Source: Pseudomonas monsensis (GTDB lineage Bacteria; Pseudomonadota; Gammaproteobacteria; Pseudomonadales; Pseudomonadaceae). Taken from it: a DNA stretch of 64,000 nt. Position 1 is the first letter of the stretch. Each line of letters begins with the position of its first letter. This document shows, piece by piece, positions 45,243-54,867 of the stretch. The notes beneath the pieces were generated by a model. That model saw only the letters and a program-made list of their open reading frames with translations, was not told where the DNA came from and searched no databases. The stretch lies in assembly GCF_014268495.2 (NCBI RefSeq), contig NZ_CP077087.1, positions 851,001-915,000 on the forward strand, written 5' to 3'. The translations under genes were made by a program, and so were the position numbers.

Positions 45243-46544
45243 ATGTCTTCAACCACTCAAAAAAGCATTGATATCAAAAAAAGCCTGGTTGAGGCGATTC
45301 TGGCCGGCCTGATTGCCCTGATCGTGTTCGGCCCGATTGTCGGCGTGGTACTCGACGGCTACAGCTTCAACCTCGAGCCGACCCGTGTTGCGTGGATCAT
45401 CGGCATCGTCATGCTCGGCCGCTTCGCCCTCAGCCTGTTCCTGCAAACGCCCAAGGGCCTGAAGATTCTCGACGGGTTCGAGAGCAGCGGTTCGGGCGTG
45501 CATGTATTGCCGTCCGACCACAAATCCAGTCTGCGCTGGATCATCCCGCTGCTGATTGTGCTCGCGGTCATCGTGCCGTTTGTCTCCAACTCGTACCTGC
45601 TGGGCGTGGTCATCCTCGGGTTGATCTACGTGCTGTTGGGGCTGGGGCTGAACATCGTGGTCGGCCTGGCCGGTCTGCTCGACCTCGGTTACGTGGCGTT
45701 CTACGCCATCGGCGCCTACGGTCTGGCACTCGGTTACCAGTACCTCGGGCTGGGGTTCTGGACCGTGCTGCCACTGGCGGCGGTCACTGCCGGCCTGGCC
45801 GGTTGCATCCTCGGTTTCCCGGTGTTGCGCCTGCATGGCGACTATCTGGCGATCGTGACGCTGGGCTTCGGTGAAATCATTCGCCTGATCCTCAACAACT
45901 GGCTGTCACTGACCGGCGGCCCGAACGGTATGCCGGCGCCGTTGCCGACGTTCTTCGGTCTGGAGTTCGGCAAGCGGGCGAAGGATGGCGGGGTGCCGTT
46001 CCATGAGTTCTTCGGCATCGCCTACAACCCGGACGTGAAGTATTACTTCATCTACGCGGTATTGTTCCTCGTGGTACTGGCCGTGCTGTACATCAAGCAT
46101 CGGCTGGTGAAGATGCCGGTGGGCCGCGCCTGGGAAGCCCTGCGTGAAGACGAAATCGCCTGCCGCTCGATGGGCCTCAACCACGTTCTGGTCAAGCTCT
46201 CGGCGTTCACCATCGGTGCGTCGACGGCCGGCCTCGCTGGTGTGTTCTTCGCCACTTACCAGGGTTTCGTCAACCCGACCTCGTTCACCTTCTTCGAATC
46301 AGCGCTGATCCTCGCCATCGTCGTGCTCGGCGGCATGGGCTCGACCATCGGCGTGGTGATTGCGGCGTTCGTGCTCACGGTTGCTCCGGAGCTGCTGCGC
46401 GGCTTCGCTGAATACCGCGTGCTGCTGTTCGGCATCCTGATGGTGTTAATGATGATCTGGCGACCACGAGGGCTGATCCGCATCAGCCGTACCGGGGTCA
46501 CTCCACGCAAAGGTGCCATTCACTATGAGAGGGCTGCGCCATGA
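45243..46544 (+). CDS. braE: Branched-chain amino-acid ABC transporter permease BraE/LivM
   Basis: An inner-membrane permease of 433 residues, longer than BraD because of an N-terminal extension with extra hydrophobic segments (about residues 1-110). The conserved core contains GLNIVVGLAGLLDLGYVAF and the ATPase-contact loop AWEALREDEIACRSMGLN. The late GGMGSTIGVVIAAF block is typical. Its ATGA stop/start overlaps braF by 4 bases. Confidence 0.96.
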   Translation: MSSTTQKSIDIKKSLVEAILAGLIALIVFGPIVGVVLDGYSFNLEPTRVAWIIGIVMLGRFALSLFLQTPKGLKILDGFESSGSGVHVLPSDHKSSLRWIIPLLIVLAVIVPFVSNSYLLGVVILGLIYVLLGLGLNIVVGLAGLLDLGYVAFYAIGAYGLALGYQYLGLGFWTVLPLAAVTAGLAGCILGFPVLRLHGDYLAIVTLGFGEIIRLILNNWLSLTGGPNGMPAPLPTFFGLEFGKRAKDGGVPFHEFFGIAYNPDVKYYFIYAVLFLVVLAVLYIKHRLVKMPVGRAWEALREDEIACRSMGLNHVLVKLSAFTIGASTAGLAGVFFATYQGFVNPTSFTFFESALILAIVVLGGMGSTIGVVIAAFVLTVAPELLRGFAEYRVLLFGILMVLMMIWRPRGLIRISRTGVTPRKGAIHYERAAP

Positions 46545-47409
46545 GTGAAGTCGTACTCTCTGTGGAAAAACTGATGATGCATTTCGGTGGCATCAAGGCC
46601 TTGAGCGATGTCAGCCTGAAGGTCAAACGCAACTCGATCTTCGCCCTGATCGGCCCCAACGGTGCGGGCAAGACCACGGTGTTCAACTGCCTGACCGGGT
46701 TCTACAAGGCCTCCGGCGGCAAGATCGAACTCAACGTGCGCGGCAAGCAGACCAACGTCATCCAGTTGCTGGGCGAATCGTTCAAACCGACCGATTTCGT
46801 TTCGCCGAAGTCGTTCCTCAGCCGTCTGTACTACAAGATGTTCGGCGGTACGCATCTGGTGAACCGTGCGGGACTGGCGCGGACCTTCCAGAACATTCGC
46901 CTGTTCAAGGAAATGTCGGTGCTGGAAAACCTGCTGGTGGCCCAGCACATGTGGGTCAACCGCAACATGCTCGCCGGTATCCTCAACACCAAGGGCTACC
47001 GCAAGGCCGAAAGCGATGCGCTGGATTGCGCGTTCTACTGGCTGGAAGTGGTCGATCTGGTGGACTGCGCCAACCGTCTCGCCGGTGAACTGTCCTACGG
47101 CCAACAGCGCCGCCTGGAGATCGCCCGGGCCATGTGCACGCGGCCGCAGATCATCTGCCTCGACGAACCGGCCGCCGGCCTCAACCCTCAGGAAACCGAA
47201 GCGCTGAGCGCGATGATCCGGCTGCTGCGCGACGAGCACGATCTGACCGTGGTGCTGATCGAACACGACATGGGCATGGTCATGAGCATCTCCGACCACA
47301 TCGTGGTGCTGGACCACGGCGTGGTCATCGCCGAAGGTGGCCCTGAAGCGATTCGCAATGATCCGAAAGTGATTGCCGCCTATCTCGGCGCCGATGAAGA
47401 GGAAGTGGC

Positions 47410-47413
<4 letters not shown>
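46541..47413 (+). CDS. braF: Branched-chain amino-acid ABC transporter ATPase BraF/LivG
   Basis: A cytoplasmic ABC ATPase of 290 residues. Walker A GPNGAGKTT lies at about residues 38-46; the signature is LSYGQQRRLEIARAM, with Tyr in place of the usual second Ser/Gly, which is typical of LivG proteins; Walker B is IICLDEP; and the switch histidine is in LIEHDMGMVM. A family-typical insert (VRGKQTNVIQLL region) follows Walker A. It overlaps both neighbours by 4 bases. Confidence 0.97.
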
Positions 47414-48126
<713 letters not shown>

Positions 48127-48145
48127 TTGTTCCCACGTTATGCAC

Positions 48146-48178
48146 AGCCCCGGCGACGCAAGTCCCGGGGCTTTTTTA
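48146..48178 (+). terminator. Rho-independent terminator of the bra operon
   Basis: AGCCCCGG pairs with CCGGGGCT around an 11-base loop, followed by a run of T residues and TAT. Confidence 0.9.
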
Positions 48179-48207
48179 TCTCTTAAACCCACCGCAAAAC
48201 CCCGGAG

Positions 48208-48287
48208 GAGTGAGCCTGCTCGCGATCGCGGTGTATCAGCCAGCGGTGATGGCGAATGGGAACCCGCGATCGCGAGCAGGCTCACTC
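48208..48287. repeat. REP inverted-repeat pair, CGCGAGCAGGCTCACTC variant
   Basis: GAGTGAGCCTGCTCGCGATC at 48208 and GATCGCGAGCAGGCTCACTC ending at 48287 are perfect complements extending to CGCGG/CCGCG inside. Loop of about 30 bases. Confidence 0.88.
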
Positions 48288-48966
48288 TTTCAGTTGATTT
48301 GCGCCGGATTCGCGAATTGTGGAAAACAAATTCCGCCTGCTGCCAAAGCGCGACATATAGACGCTGCAAATGGCTGTTTTTCCACAGTTTTGACTTGTCC
48401 CCGTTTGCTGTGGAGCTGGCTGTGAATAAGGTGGGTGTATCTGGCTGCAAGCCTTTTAAAACGTGGCCTGCAAGGCGGTGGCTGTTTTTTGATCAGGCTT
48501 TTTTGCAGGAGCTGACACCTTCGTTGTCAACCTTTTTCTGGGCGTCGACTATCAGGCTGTTCCATGTGAACAAGCCTGTGGATAAGTCTGTGATTAAACT
48601 CTGGAAAGACCGCGCTGAGGGCCGTAATTGCTGGCCTCGCGCAATCACTGGTGTGACCGGTCGGTCGTGCAAAATGCCACGTCCGGCACAACTGCCACTT
48701 CAGGGTCAAGCAAAAAACTTTCTATTTCCCCCGCAAAGCCTTATGTGGCGCGGCTTTGCGCGTTTGCACTTGCCCCCGGAAACTGTGGAAGGGACTGTGG
48801 ATAACATGCGTGCACATGGCTGCAGGCCACGGTGGCTATGGTGTTGGCAGGCTTGGTTGTTTTTTGTACAGCTTGTGGGTGTTGCCCGTGCATGCGCGGG
48901 CGGGCATGCTGCCTGCTGATTTTCTATTCCAAGGGCCGCCTCGGCGGCCGAAGCAAGGAGAACACG
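48288..48966. other. Long non-coding region carrying a DnaA-box cluster
   Basis: A 679-bp stretch with no supportable gene. Five sites match the DnaA-box consensus TTWTNCACA on one strand or the other: 48318-48326 (-), 48378-48386 (+), 48421-48429 (-), 48577-48585 (-) and 48796-48804 (-). Two of them are the perfect TTATCCACA. Near-matches lie at 48565 and 48589. Two T-tracts occur at about 48484-48490 and 48499-48504. The flanking genes (braG, an SDR) are not replication genes, so this is not the usual dnaA-linked origin. Confidence 0.7.
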
Positions 48967-49731
48967 ATGTCCAACACCCTGTTTATCACCGGCGCGACGT
49001 CCGGTTTTGGTGAAGCCTGTGCCCGCCGTTTTGCCGAGGCCGGCTGGAAACTGGTGCTGACAGGCCGTCGTGAAGAACGCCTGACCGCCCTGTGCGCCGA
49101 GTTGTCCACGCAGACTGAAGTCCACGGTCTGGTGCTCGATGTACGCGATCGCAAGGCGATGGAAGAGGCGATCGCCAACCTGCCGCCATCGTTCGCCAAG
49201 CTGCGCGGCCTGATCAACAACGCCGGCCTCGCGCTGGGTGTTGACCCGGCGCCGAAGTGCGACCTGGATGACTGGGACACCATGGTCGACACCAACGTCA
49301 AAGGCCTGATGTACGCCACACGTCTGCTGCTGCCACGCCTGATCGCGCATGGCCGTGGCGCCGGTATCGTCAACCTCGGCTCCATCGCCGGCAACTATCC
49401 GTACCCGGGCAGCCATGTGTATGGCGCGACCAAGGCGTTCGTTAAACAGTTCTCGCTGAACCTGCGTTGCGACCTGCAGGGCACGGGCGTGCGCGTCAGC
49501 AACATCGAGCCGGGCCTGTGCGAAAGCGAGTTCTCGCTGGTGCGTTTTGCCGGTGACCAGGAGCGCTACAACGCGACCTACGCTGGCGCCGAGCCGATCC
49601 AGCCGCAGGACATCGCCGAGACGATCTTCTGGGTCATGAACACGCCGGCGCACATCAACATCAACAGCCTCGAGCTGATGCCGGTGAGCCAGACCTGGGC
49701 GGGTTTTGCCATTGAGCGGAACAAGGCTTAA
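48967..49731 (+). CDS. Short-chain dehydrogenase/reductase (YdfG-like)
   Basis: A cytoplasmic NAD(P)-dependent oxidoreductase of 254 residues. The cofactor motif TGATSGFGEACA lies at residues 8-19, with the following RREER arginines suggesting NADP(H) preference. NNAG is at about 83-86; the catalytic Ser-Tyr-Lys triad is visible as the serine of NLGSIAGNYP and the tyrosine and lysine of VYGATKAF. The sequence resembles the YdfG group that oxidises L-allo-threonine, serine and 3-hydroxy acids. AAGGAG is placed 7 bases before the ATG. It stands alone downstream of the DnaA-box region. Confidence 0.9.
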   Translation: MSNTLFITGATSGFGEACARRFAEAGWKLVLTGRREERLTALCAELSTQTEVHGLVLDVRDRKAMEEAIANLPPSFAKLRGLINNAGLALGVDPAPKCDLDDWDTMVDTNVKGLMYATRLLLPRLIAHGRGAGIVNLGSIAGNYPYPGSHVYGATKAFVKQFSLNLRCDLQGTGVRVSNIEPGLCESEFSLVRFAGDQERYNATYAGAEPIQPQDIAETIFWVMNTPAHININSLELMPVSQTWAGFAIERNKA

Positions 49732-49746
49732 GACCGCGCTGGAGCC

Positions 49747-49814
49747 CTTAGCGAGCAGGCTCGCTCCCACATTTGATCGCGGTCTCATGTGGGAGCGAGC
49801 TTGCTCGCGAAGGG
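49747..49814. repeat. REP inverted-repeat pair, GCGAGCAGGCTCGCTCCCACA family
   Basis: GCGAGCAGGCTCGCTCCCAC at 49751 and GTGGGAGCGAGCTTGCTCGC ending at 49808 face each other around a short loop. It lies between the SDR and CDF genes. Confidence 0.88.
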
Positions 49815-49906
49815 GCCGTCACAGGCAATAAATCCCGATAAGGTAAACTCCCCTCGCAACAACCCAACCGCACCCCGCGGTTTTCAGGGTTTTTCGAGGA
49901 GTCAAA

Positions 49907-50812
49907 GTGAGTAACCGAGGTGAGCAGGCACTGCTCAAACAATCGACCATTCTGATGTTGGCTGTGGCGATTGCCGGGATCGTCACCGGTTTTGTTTCAG
50001 GTTCCCAATCCATCCTGTTTGATGGTTTTTTCTCGCTGATCGCAACCTTCATCAAAGTCCTGATGCTGATCACGGCCAAGCTGATCGCCAAGGAAAGCAA
50101 CCACCGTTTCCAGTTCGGTTTCTGGCATCTGGAGCCGATGGTGCTGCTGATCGAAGGCAGTTTCCTGATGCTGATCGCGATCTATGCGTTTCTCAATGGC
50201 GTGTTCGGCATCATCAACGGTGGCCGCGACATCGAGTTAGGACTGGTGATCATTTATGCGGCGGTGTTTACCGTGGTCGAGTTCGCCTACTTTTTCTACG
50301 TCCGGCACCGTAACCGCAAGCTCAAATCCAGCCTGATCCAGTTCGACAACATCAGTTGGCTGGTGGACGCGATGCTGTCCGTGGGCCTTTTGATCAGTTT
50401 CCTCGCGGCGCTGCTGCTCAAGTCGAAGGGCTATGGGCAGTGGGCGGTGTATGTCGACCCGCTGATCCTGATCGTGCTGGCCCTGACCATGTTGCCGCCG
50501 GCGTTCAAGATTCTTGGCCCGGCCCTGCGAGATGTCCTGGGGATTGCCCCGGACACGCTGGATGATCAGGTGCGCCAGGTGATGGACGCGGCGAAAACCG
50601 AACACGGTTTCGACGATTATGTGTCGTACGTGCAGAAGCACGGGCGGGCGCGGTTTATCGAGATTCATGTGGTGTTGCCGGCGGATTATGCGCTGAGCTA
50701 TGTCGGGCAACTGGATGCGTTGCGCGAAGAGATTTCCGCGAAGCTGGGCAAGCCGGATGCGGCGCGGTGGTTGACCATCAGCTTTACCGGGGACAAGAAG
50801 TGGATTGCCTAA
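49907..50812 (+). CDS. Cation diffusion facilitator family transporter
   Basis: An inner-membrane divalent-metal/proton antiporter homologue of 301 residues. Six hydrophobic segments occupy about residues 10-215, and a C-terminal cytoplasmic domain follows. The canonical TM2 motif is altered: SILFDGFFSLIATF keeps the Asp but lacks the HxxxD of zinc-type members. The TM5 pair appears as DNISWLVDAML. This resembles the CDF subgroup with D/N-based sites, so iron, manganese or another metal may be carried rather than zinc; that is inference. The GTG start has GAGGAG 7 bases upstream. Confidence 0.88.
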   Translation: MSNRGEQALLKQSTILMLAVAIAGIVTGFVSGSQSILFDGFFSLIATFIKVLMLITAKLIAKESNHRFQFGFWHLEPMVLLIEGSFLMLIAIYAFLNGVFGIINGGRDIELGLVIIYAAVFTVVEFAYFFYVRHRNRKLKSSLIQFDNISWLVDAMLSVGLLISFLAALLLKSKGYGQWAVYVDPLILIVLALTMLPPAFKILGPALRDVLGIAPDTLDDQVRQVMDAAKTEHGFDDYVSYVQKHGRARFIEIHVVLPADYALSYVGQLDALREEISAKLGKPDAARWLTISFTGDKKWIA

Positions 50813-50846
50813 CGACCGCATAACGGCCATTCGTCGGATCGCCGCC

Positions 50847-50936
50847 CGGAGCAGGCTCGCTCCCACATTGAATTGCGCTGAACACACTATTTGTGAGCCG
50901 CACAATCACCTGTGGGAGCGAGCCTGCTCGCGATAG
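50847..50936. repeat. REP inverted-repeat pair, GAGCAGGCTCGCTCCCACA family
   Basis: GAGCAGGCTCGCTCCCACA at 50849-50867 and TGTGGGAGCGAGCCTGCTCG at 50911-50930, with a 43-base loop, between convergent genes. Confidence 0.88.
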
Positions 50937-50947
50937 CTATTTATCCG

Positions 50948-52081
50948 TCAGCGAAGATATTCAGCCAGGCCGCCGTAGCAAGTCGCCAAGTGGTAAGGGG
51001 TCGTCGATGGCATGTCCTTGCGACTGACTTCCCCCAACTCATCCCGGCACTCATGCCAGCCACCGGCATGCAGAAACCGCTGCTGCAACGCCTGTAACTG
51101 GCGCAGCACCACCGCTTCACTGCCCTGACGCAAGGTCAGCGCGCGCAGATATTCTGCTTGCGCCCAGATCCGCTGGGTCGAGTCTCGCGGGCGTCCGTCC
51201 GTTTCCAGATCGAGCATCGCCCGTACTGCGCCGGATGGCTGCACCACACCGTATTGCTCGGTGAAGGCAAACGCCCGTTCAAGCGCCGCATGCAGTTTCG
51301 AACCACGCAATAACGGCGACGATTCGAGCAGGAAATACCATTCGAACTGATGCCCCGGCTCATACCAGTTATCCACAGCCCCGAGCGGCTTCTCCATCAA
51401 CACGCCATATTGCGGATCGACGAACTGCTTGTGCATGGCTGTGCATAACGCCAGCAACGCTGTCTGCGTCTGGGCATCTTCGCGCACGGCGAGGGTGGCG
51501 AGGAACGCTTCGGCCAGGTGCATCAGCGGGTTTTGCAGTGGACCGGTTTGCAGGGTGATCCAGTCGCGTTCCAGGCAGGCTTCGTACAAGCCATCGCCGG
51601 TGGCGAAGCGCCGGCCGATGATTTCCAGCGCCGCATTCAACGTCGACTCGACCAGCGGATCGCCGGATTTTGCCCAGTAATGCGCGCAGGCAAACAGGAT
51701 AAAAGCGTGGGTGTAGAGATCCTTGCGCTGATCCAGCGGTTTGCCCTGGGCATCGACGCTGTAGAACCAGCCGCCATGCTCGGCATCGTGAAAGTGCCGT
51801 TGCAACGAGCGAAACAGCGCCGCCGCACGGACTTCGGCGTTATCCACAACCCCGATCAGGCTGGAAAACAGGTACAGCTGCCGTGCGCAGGCCATCGCCC
51901 GATAGCGTTGCGGTGGCAGCGGTTGGTGGGCGGCGTCCAGCGCTTCGTAAGGCAGCGCCATGTCGGCGTTCCAGCCCGGACCTTGCCAGAGCGGCACGAT
52001 GACGTTGACGAAGTGCTGGTGCACGTCGCTGAACAGGGCGGTCAATTCAGGCAGGAGGTTGGAGCGGGAAGCGTGGGGCAT
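50948..52081 (-). CDS. AGE family epimerase/isomerase (mannose isomerase-like)
   Basis: A cytoplasmic (alpha/alpha)6-barrel sugar isomerase/epimerase of 377 residues. AGE-family landmarks are HDAEHGGWFYSVDAQG at about residue 95, the EAFLATLAV helix, and PGHQFEWYFLL at about residue 237, whose histidine belongs to the active-site set. Members act as N-acylglucosamine 2-epimerase, cellobiose 2-epimerase or D-mannose/D-lyxose isomerase; the short length and sequence style favour a mannose isomerase, but substrate cannot be settled from sequence. The ATG at 52081 is the first of the frame; no strong Shine-Dalgarno was noted. It is monocistronic, bounded by REP elements. Confidence 0.85.
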   Translation of the reverse strand: MPHASRSNLLPELTALFSDVHQHFVNVIVPLWQGPGWNADMALPYEALDAAHQPLPPQRYRAMACARQLYLFSSLIGVVDNAEVRAAALFRSLQRHFHDAEHGGWFYSVDAQGKPLDQRKDLYTHAFILFACAHYWAKSGDPLVESTLNAALEIIGRRFATGDGLYEACLERDWITLQTGPLQNPLMHLAEAFLATLAVREDAQTQTALLALCTAMHKQFVDPQYGVLMEKPLGAVDNWYEPGHQFEWYFLLESSPLLRGSKLHAALERAFAFTEQYGVVQPSGAVRAMLDLETDGRPRDSTQRIWAQAEYLRALTLRQGSEAVVLRQLQALQQRFLHAGGWHECRDELGEVSRKDMPSTTPYHLATCYGGLAEYLR

Positions 52082-52164
52082 GGGCGGACGTCGTCACGGC
52101 TGGGGCGATTGCGCGACATGGTAGCAGAGAGACTGACATCAGCGATGCGGCGTCTGATCGGCCG

Positions 52165-52244
52165 CCTTCGCGAGCAAGCTCGCTTCCACAGGTTTTGTGT
52201 TCGCCACAAATCCAATGTGGGAGCGAGCTTGCTCGCGAAAAGGC
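52165..52244. repeat. REP inverted-repeat pair, CGCGAGCAAGCTCGCTTCC variant
   Basis: CTTCGCGAGCAAGCTCGCTT at 52166 and AGCGAGCTTGCTCGCGAAAA ending about 52241. Located between the AGE gene start and the hupE stop. Confidence 0.85.
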
Positions 52245-52262
52245 CAGTTCAGACAATAAAAA

Positions 52263-52835
52263 CTAGCCTGCTAGCAACCAAGCCCCAGTCACCGCCGAAG
52301 CCGCACCCGCCAACCGCACCAGCGGCGCCGCTGCCTGCGGCAACACGCGAACCACGCCATAACCGACGGCATGCAAAGCGGCGGTCGCCACAACGAAACC
52401 CGCCGCATACGTCCAAGGACTGCTCATGTCTGGCAGTTCCAGACCATGCGCCACGCCATGGAACAACGCAAACAGCGCCGTCGCCGCTACTGCCATGACC
52501 AACGGCGGCCGCACCGCCAAGGCCACTGCCAGACCCAATGCCAGCACCGATGCGGCAATCCCGCTTTCCAGCGCTGGCAATTCCAGCCCTTCAAAACCGA
52601 GCATGCCGCCGATCAGCATGGTGCCGACAAACGTGCACGGCAGCGCCCAACGTGCGGCACCTTGCTGCTGTGCCGCCCACAGGCCCACGGCGATCATCGC
52701 CAGCAAATGGTCGAGGCCGCCGATCGGATGGCTGATGCCGGCAACCAGGCCAGAGTCGCCATGCCCCGGGTGGGCGAAGGCCAGCGCCGGGGTCAGCAGC
52801 AGCGCGACAGCGCCCAGAATGCGATTAAGTGTCAT
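52263..52835 (-). CDS. hupE: HupE/UreJ family membrane protein
   Basis: A nickel-related membrane protein of 190 residues: a signal-like first helix (ALLLTPALAFA), a metal-binding-type HPGHGDSG just after it, then about six hydrophobic segments including GGLDHLLAMIAVGLWAA. HupE/UreJ proteins are found with hydrogenase and urease genes and are believed to import nickel or cobalt through the inner membrane. Here it is the last gene of ureE-ureF-ureG-hupE, 26 bases after ureG, which supports a nickel supply role for urease maturation. No structural urease genes lie in the window. Confidence 0.9.
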   Translation of the reverse strand: MTLNRILGAVALLLTPALAFAHPGHGDSGLVAGISHPIGGLDHLLAMIAVGLWAAQQQGAARWALPCTFVGTMLIGGMLGFEGLELPALESGIAASVLALGLAVALAVRPPLVMAVAATALFALFHGVAHGLELPDMSSPWTYAAGFVVATAALHAVGYGVVRVLPQAAAPLVRLAGAASAVTGAWLLAG

Positions 52836-52861
52836 GGATAAGCTTCCTTGTTGGTCATTGA

Positions 52862-53476
<615 letters not shown>

Positions 53477-53488
53477 GTGGTGTTTCTC

Positions 53489-54163
53489 CTAGGAACGGAA
53501 CAGACGGCTGTACTGGCGCTCATGGGCCATGCACGCCAGGGACAGACCGAACGCGGCGCTGCCGATGTGTTCGGGATGGATTCGGGTGGCGTCCTGCTGC
53601 GCCTGTTGCAGCAGCGGCAGCAGTTCGCTGGTCAGGCGCTGGGCGGCTTGCTGGCCCAGCGGCAGGGTTTTCATCAGCACCGCGAGCTGGTTTTCCAGCC
53701 AGCTCCAGAGCCAGGCGGCGAGGGCGTCTTGCGCACTGATGCCCCAGGCACGCGCCGCCAGTGCCCAGCCGAGAGCCAGATGCGGTTCAGCACACTGATC
53801 AAGAAATTCGCGAGCGGGGGTGTCGAGTTCCGGCAAGCCGCTGAGCAGTTGTTGCAACGAGTAGCCCATCTGCCGGCTCTCCAGATGCAACTCGCGGGTC
53901 TCGCGGCTGGCGCGGTGGGATTCGCACAGCTGCCTTAATTCATCCCAGTTTTGCTCCGCCGCTGCCGCACAGTGGGCCAGCAGCAGTGGCGCTTCGAAGC
54001 GTGCGAGGTTGAGCAGCAACTGATCGCTGATCCAGCGCCGGGCGCTGTCCGGGTTGTTGACGCGACCGTTTTCCACCGCCATTTCCAGGCCTTGCGAATA
54101 GCTGTAGCCGCCAATCGGCAATTGCGGACTGGCCAGGCGCAGCAGCGCCCAGGCCGGGTTCAC
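53489..54163 (-). CDS. ureF: Urease accessory protein UreF
   Basis: A helical 224-residue protein that bridges UreG and the UreABC-UreD complex during nickel activation. The start LLRLASPQLPIGGYSYSQGLE is diagnostic, and the conserved CESHRASRETRELHLESRQMG helix follows. Its ATG overlaps the ureE stop by 4 bases (ATGA). Confidence 0.96.
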   Translation of the reverse strand: MNPAWALLRLASPQLPIGGYSYSQGLEMAVENGRVNNPDSARRWISDQLLLNLARFEAPLLLAHCAAAAEQNWDELRQLCESHRASRETRELHLESRQMGYSLQQLLSGLPELDTPAREFLDQCAEPHLALGWALAARAWGISAQDALAAWLWSWLENQLAVLMKTLPLGQQAAQRLTSELLPLLQQAQQDATRIHPEHIGSAAFGLSLACMAHERQYSRLFRS

Positions 54164-54660
54164 AGGCGTACGCCGAACTGATGGAGTTTTGGCGCGTAGT
54201 TGAAATCTTCGTCGCCGTGCCGCGAATGGTGATGGCCGCCACCGTAGGCGCCGTGCTCTGGCTGGAACGGCGCTTCGATCGCTTCGACCTGTGCACCGAG
54301 CTGTTCAAGCATGGCCTTGAGCACATAGTCGTCGAGTAAGCGCAGCCAGCCATCGCCGACCTGCAGCGCCACATGGCGGTTGCCCAGGTGATATGCGGCG
54401 CGGGTCAGTTCAAAGGTATTGGCGCAGGTGACGTGCAGCAATTGCTCGGGGCGGGCGCAGACGCGGACAATGCGGCCGTCTTCGGCCTGCAGGCACTCAC
54501 CATCAAACAACGGGGGCTGGCCGCGCTCCAAAAACAACCCGACGTCTTCACCCTCGGCACTGAAACAGCGCAAACGGCTTTTGCTCCGGGCTTCGAAGGT
54601 CAGGTGCAACTCGGCGGCCCAGACGGGTTGAGACTCGATTCTGCGGTGAATCACCAGCAT
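54160..54660 (-). CDS. ureE: Urease accessory nickel chaperone UreE
   Basis: A 166-residue nickel metallochaperone. The N-terminal domain begins MLVIHRRIE and the C-terminal domain carries the AYHLGNRHVALQVG region whose histidine binds Ni2+. The C-terminus has a short histidine-rich stretch (GGGHHHSRHGDED), less extended than in Klebsiella. The ATG at 54660 was chosen for its GGAAG ribosome site and family length; the frame opens 8 codons earlier. First gene of the unit, 26 bases downstream of the start predicted from a sigma54-type promoter. Confidence 0.96.
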   Translation of the reverse strand: MLVIHRRIESQPVWAAELHLTFEARSKSRLRCFSAEGEDVGLFLERGQPPLFDGECLQAEDGRIVRVCARPEQLLHVTCANTFELTRAAYHLGNRHVALQVGDGWLRLLDDYVLKAMLEQLGAQVEAIEAPFQPEHGAYGGGHHHSRHGDEDFNYAPKLHQFGVRL

Positions 54661-54696
54661 CGGAAAACTTCCAGCTATGGACAATGCTCAGGCTAG

Positions 54697-54712
54697 AGCA
54701 AGGGCCTTGCCA
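54697..54712 (-). promoter_or_regulatory. Sigma54 (-24/-12) promoter of ureEFG-hupE
   Basis: Minus strand TGGCAAGGCCCTTGCT fits TGGCACG-N4-TTGCW with a single mismatch (A for C), with GG and GC 10 bases apart. The start would be near 54686, 26 bases before ureE. Confidence 0.72.
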
Positions 54713-54784
54713 ATCGGACGGGATGTAGGAAATCCCTGTCGGAGCGTAGTGGATGTTTCAAGATGTTGCGGAGTTTTGGGGTGT

Positions 54785-54816
54785 TTTGGTGCATGAAGGT
54801 TTTTACATGCACCAAA
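54785..54816. promoter_or_regulatory. Inverted pair of NtrC-like half-sites upstream of ureE
   Basis: TTTGGTGCATG and CATGCACCAAA form a perfect 11-bp inverted repeat with 10 bases between. Each arm holds the NtrC half-site GGTGCA/TGCACC. It lies about 75-105 bases upstream of the -24 element at 54711, a normal enhancer distance. Confidence 0.55.
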
Positions 54817-54867
54817 TGGAGGCCGTGACGCCGCACCTTTGTAGGGGTGTCAGTAAGGAAGAGGTTG

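Noticed and set aside
48288..48966. The chromosomal oriC
   Set aside because: The usual Pseudomonas origin lies by rpmH-dnaA-dnaN-recF. None is here, and no strongly AT-rich unwinding element is seen, so only a DnaA-box cluster is claimed.
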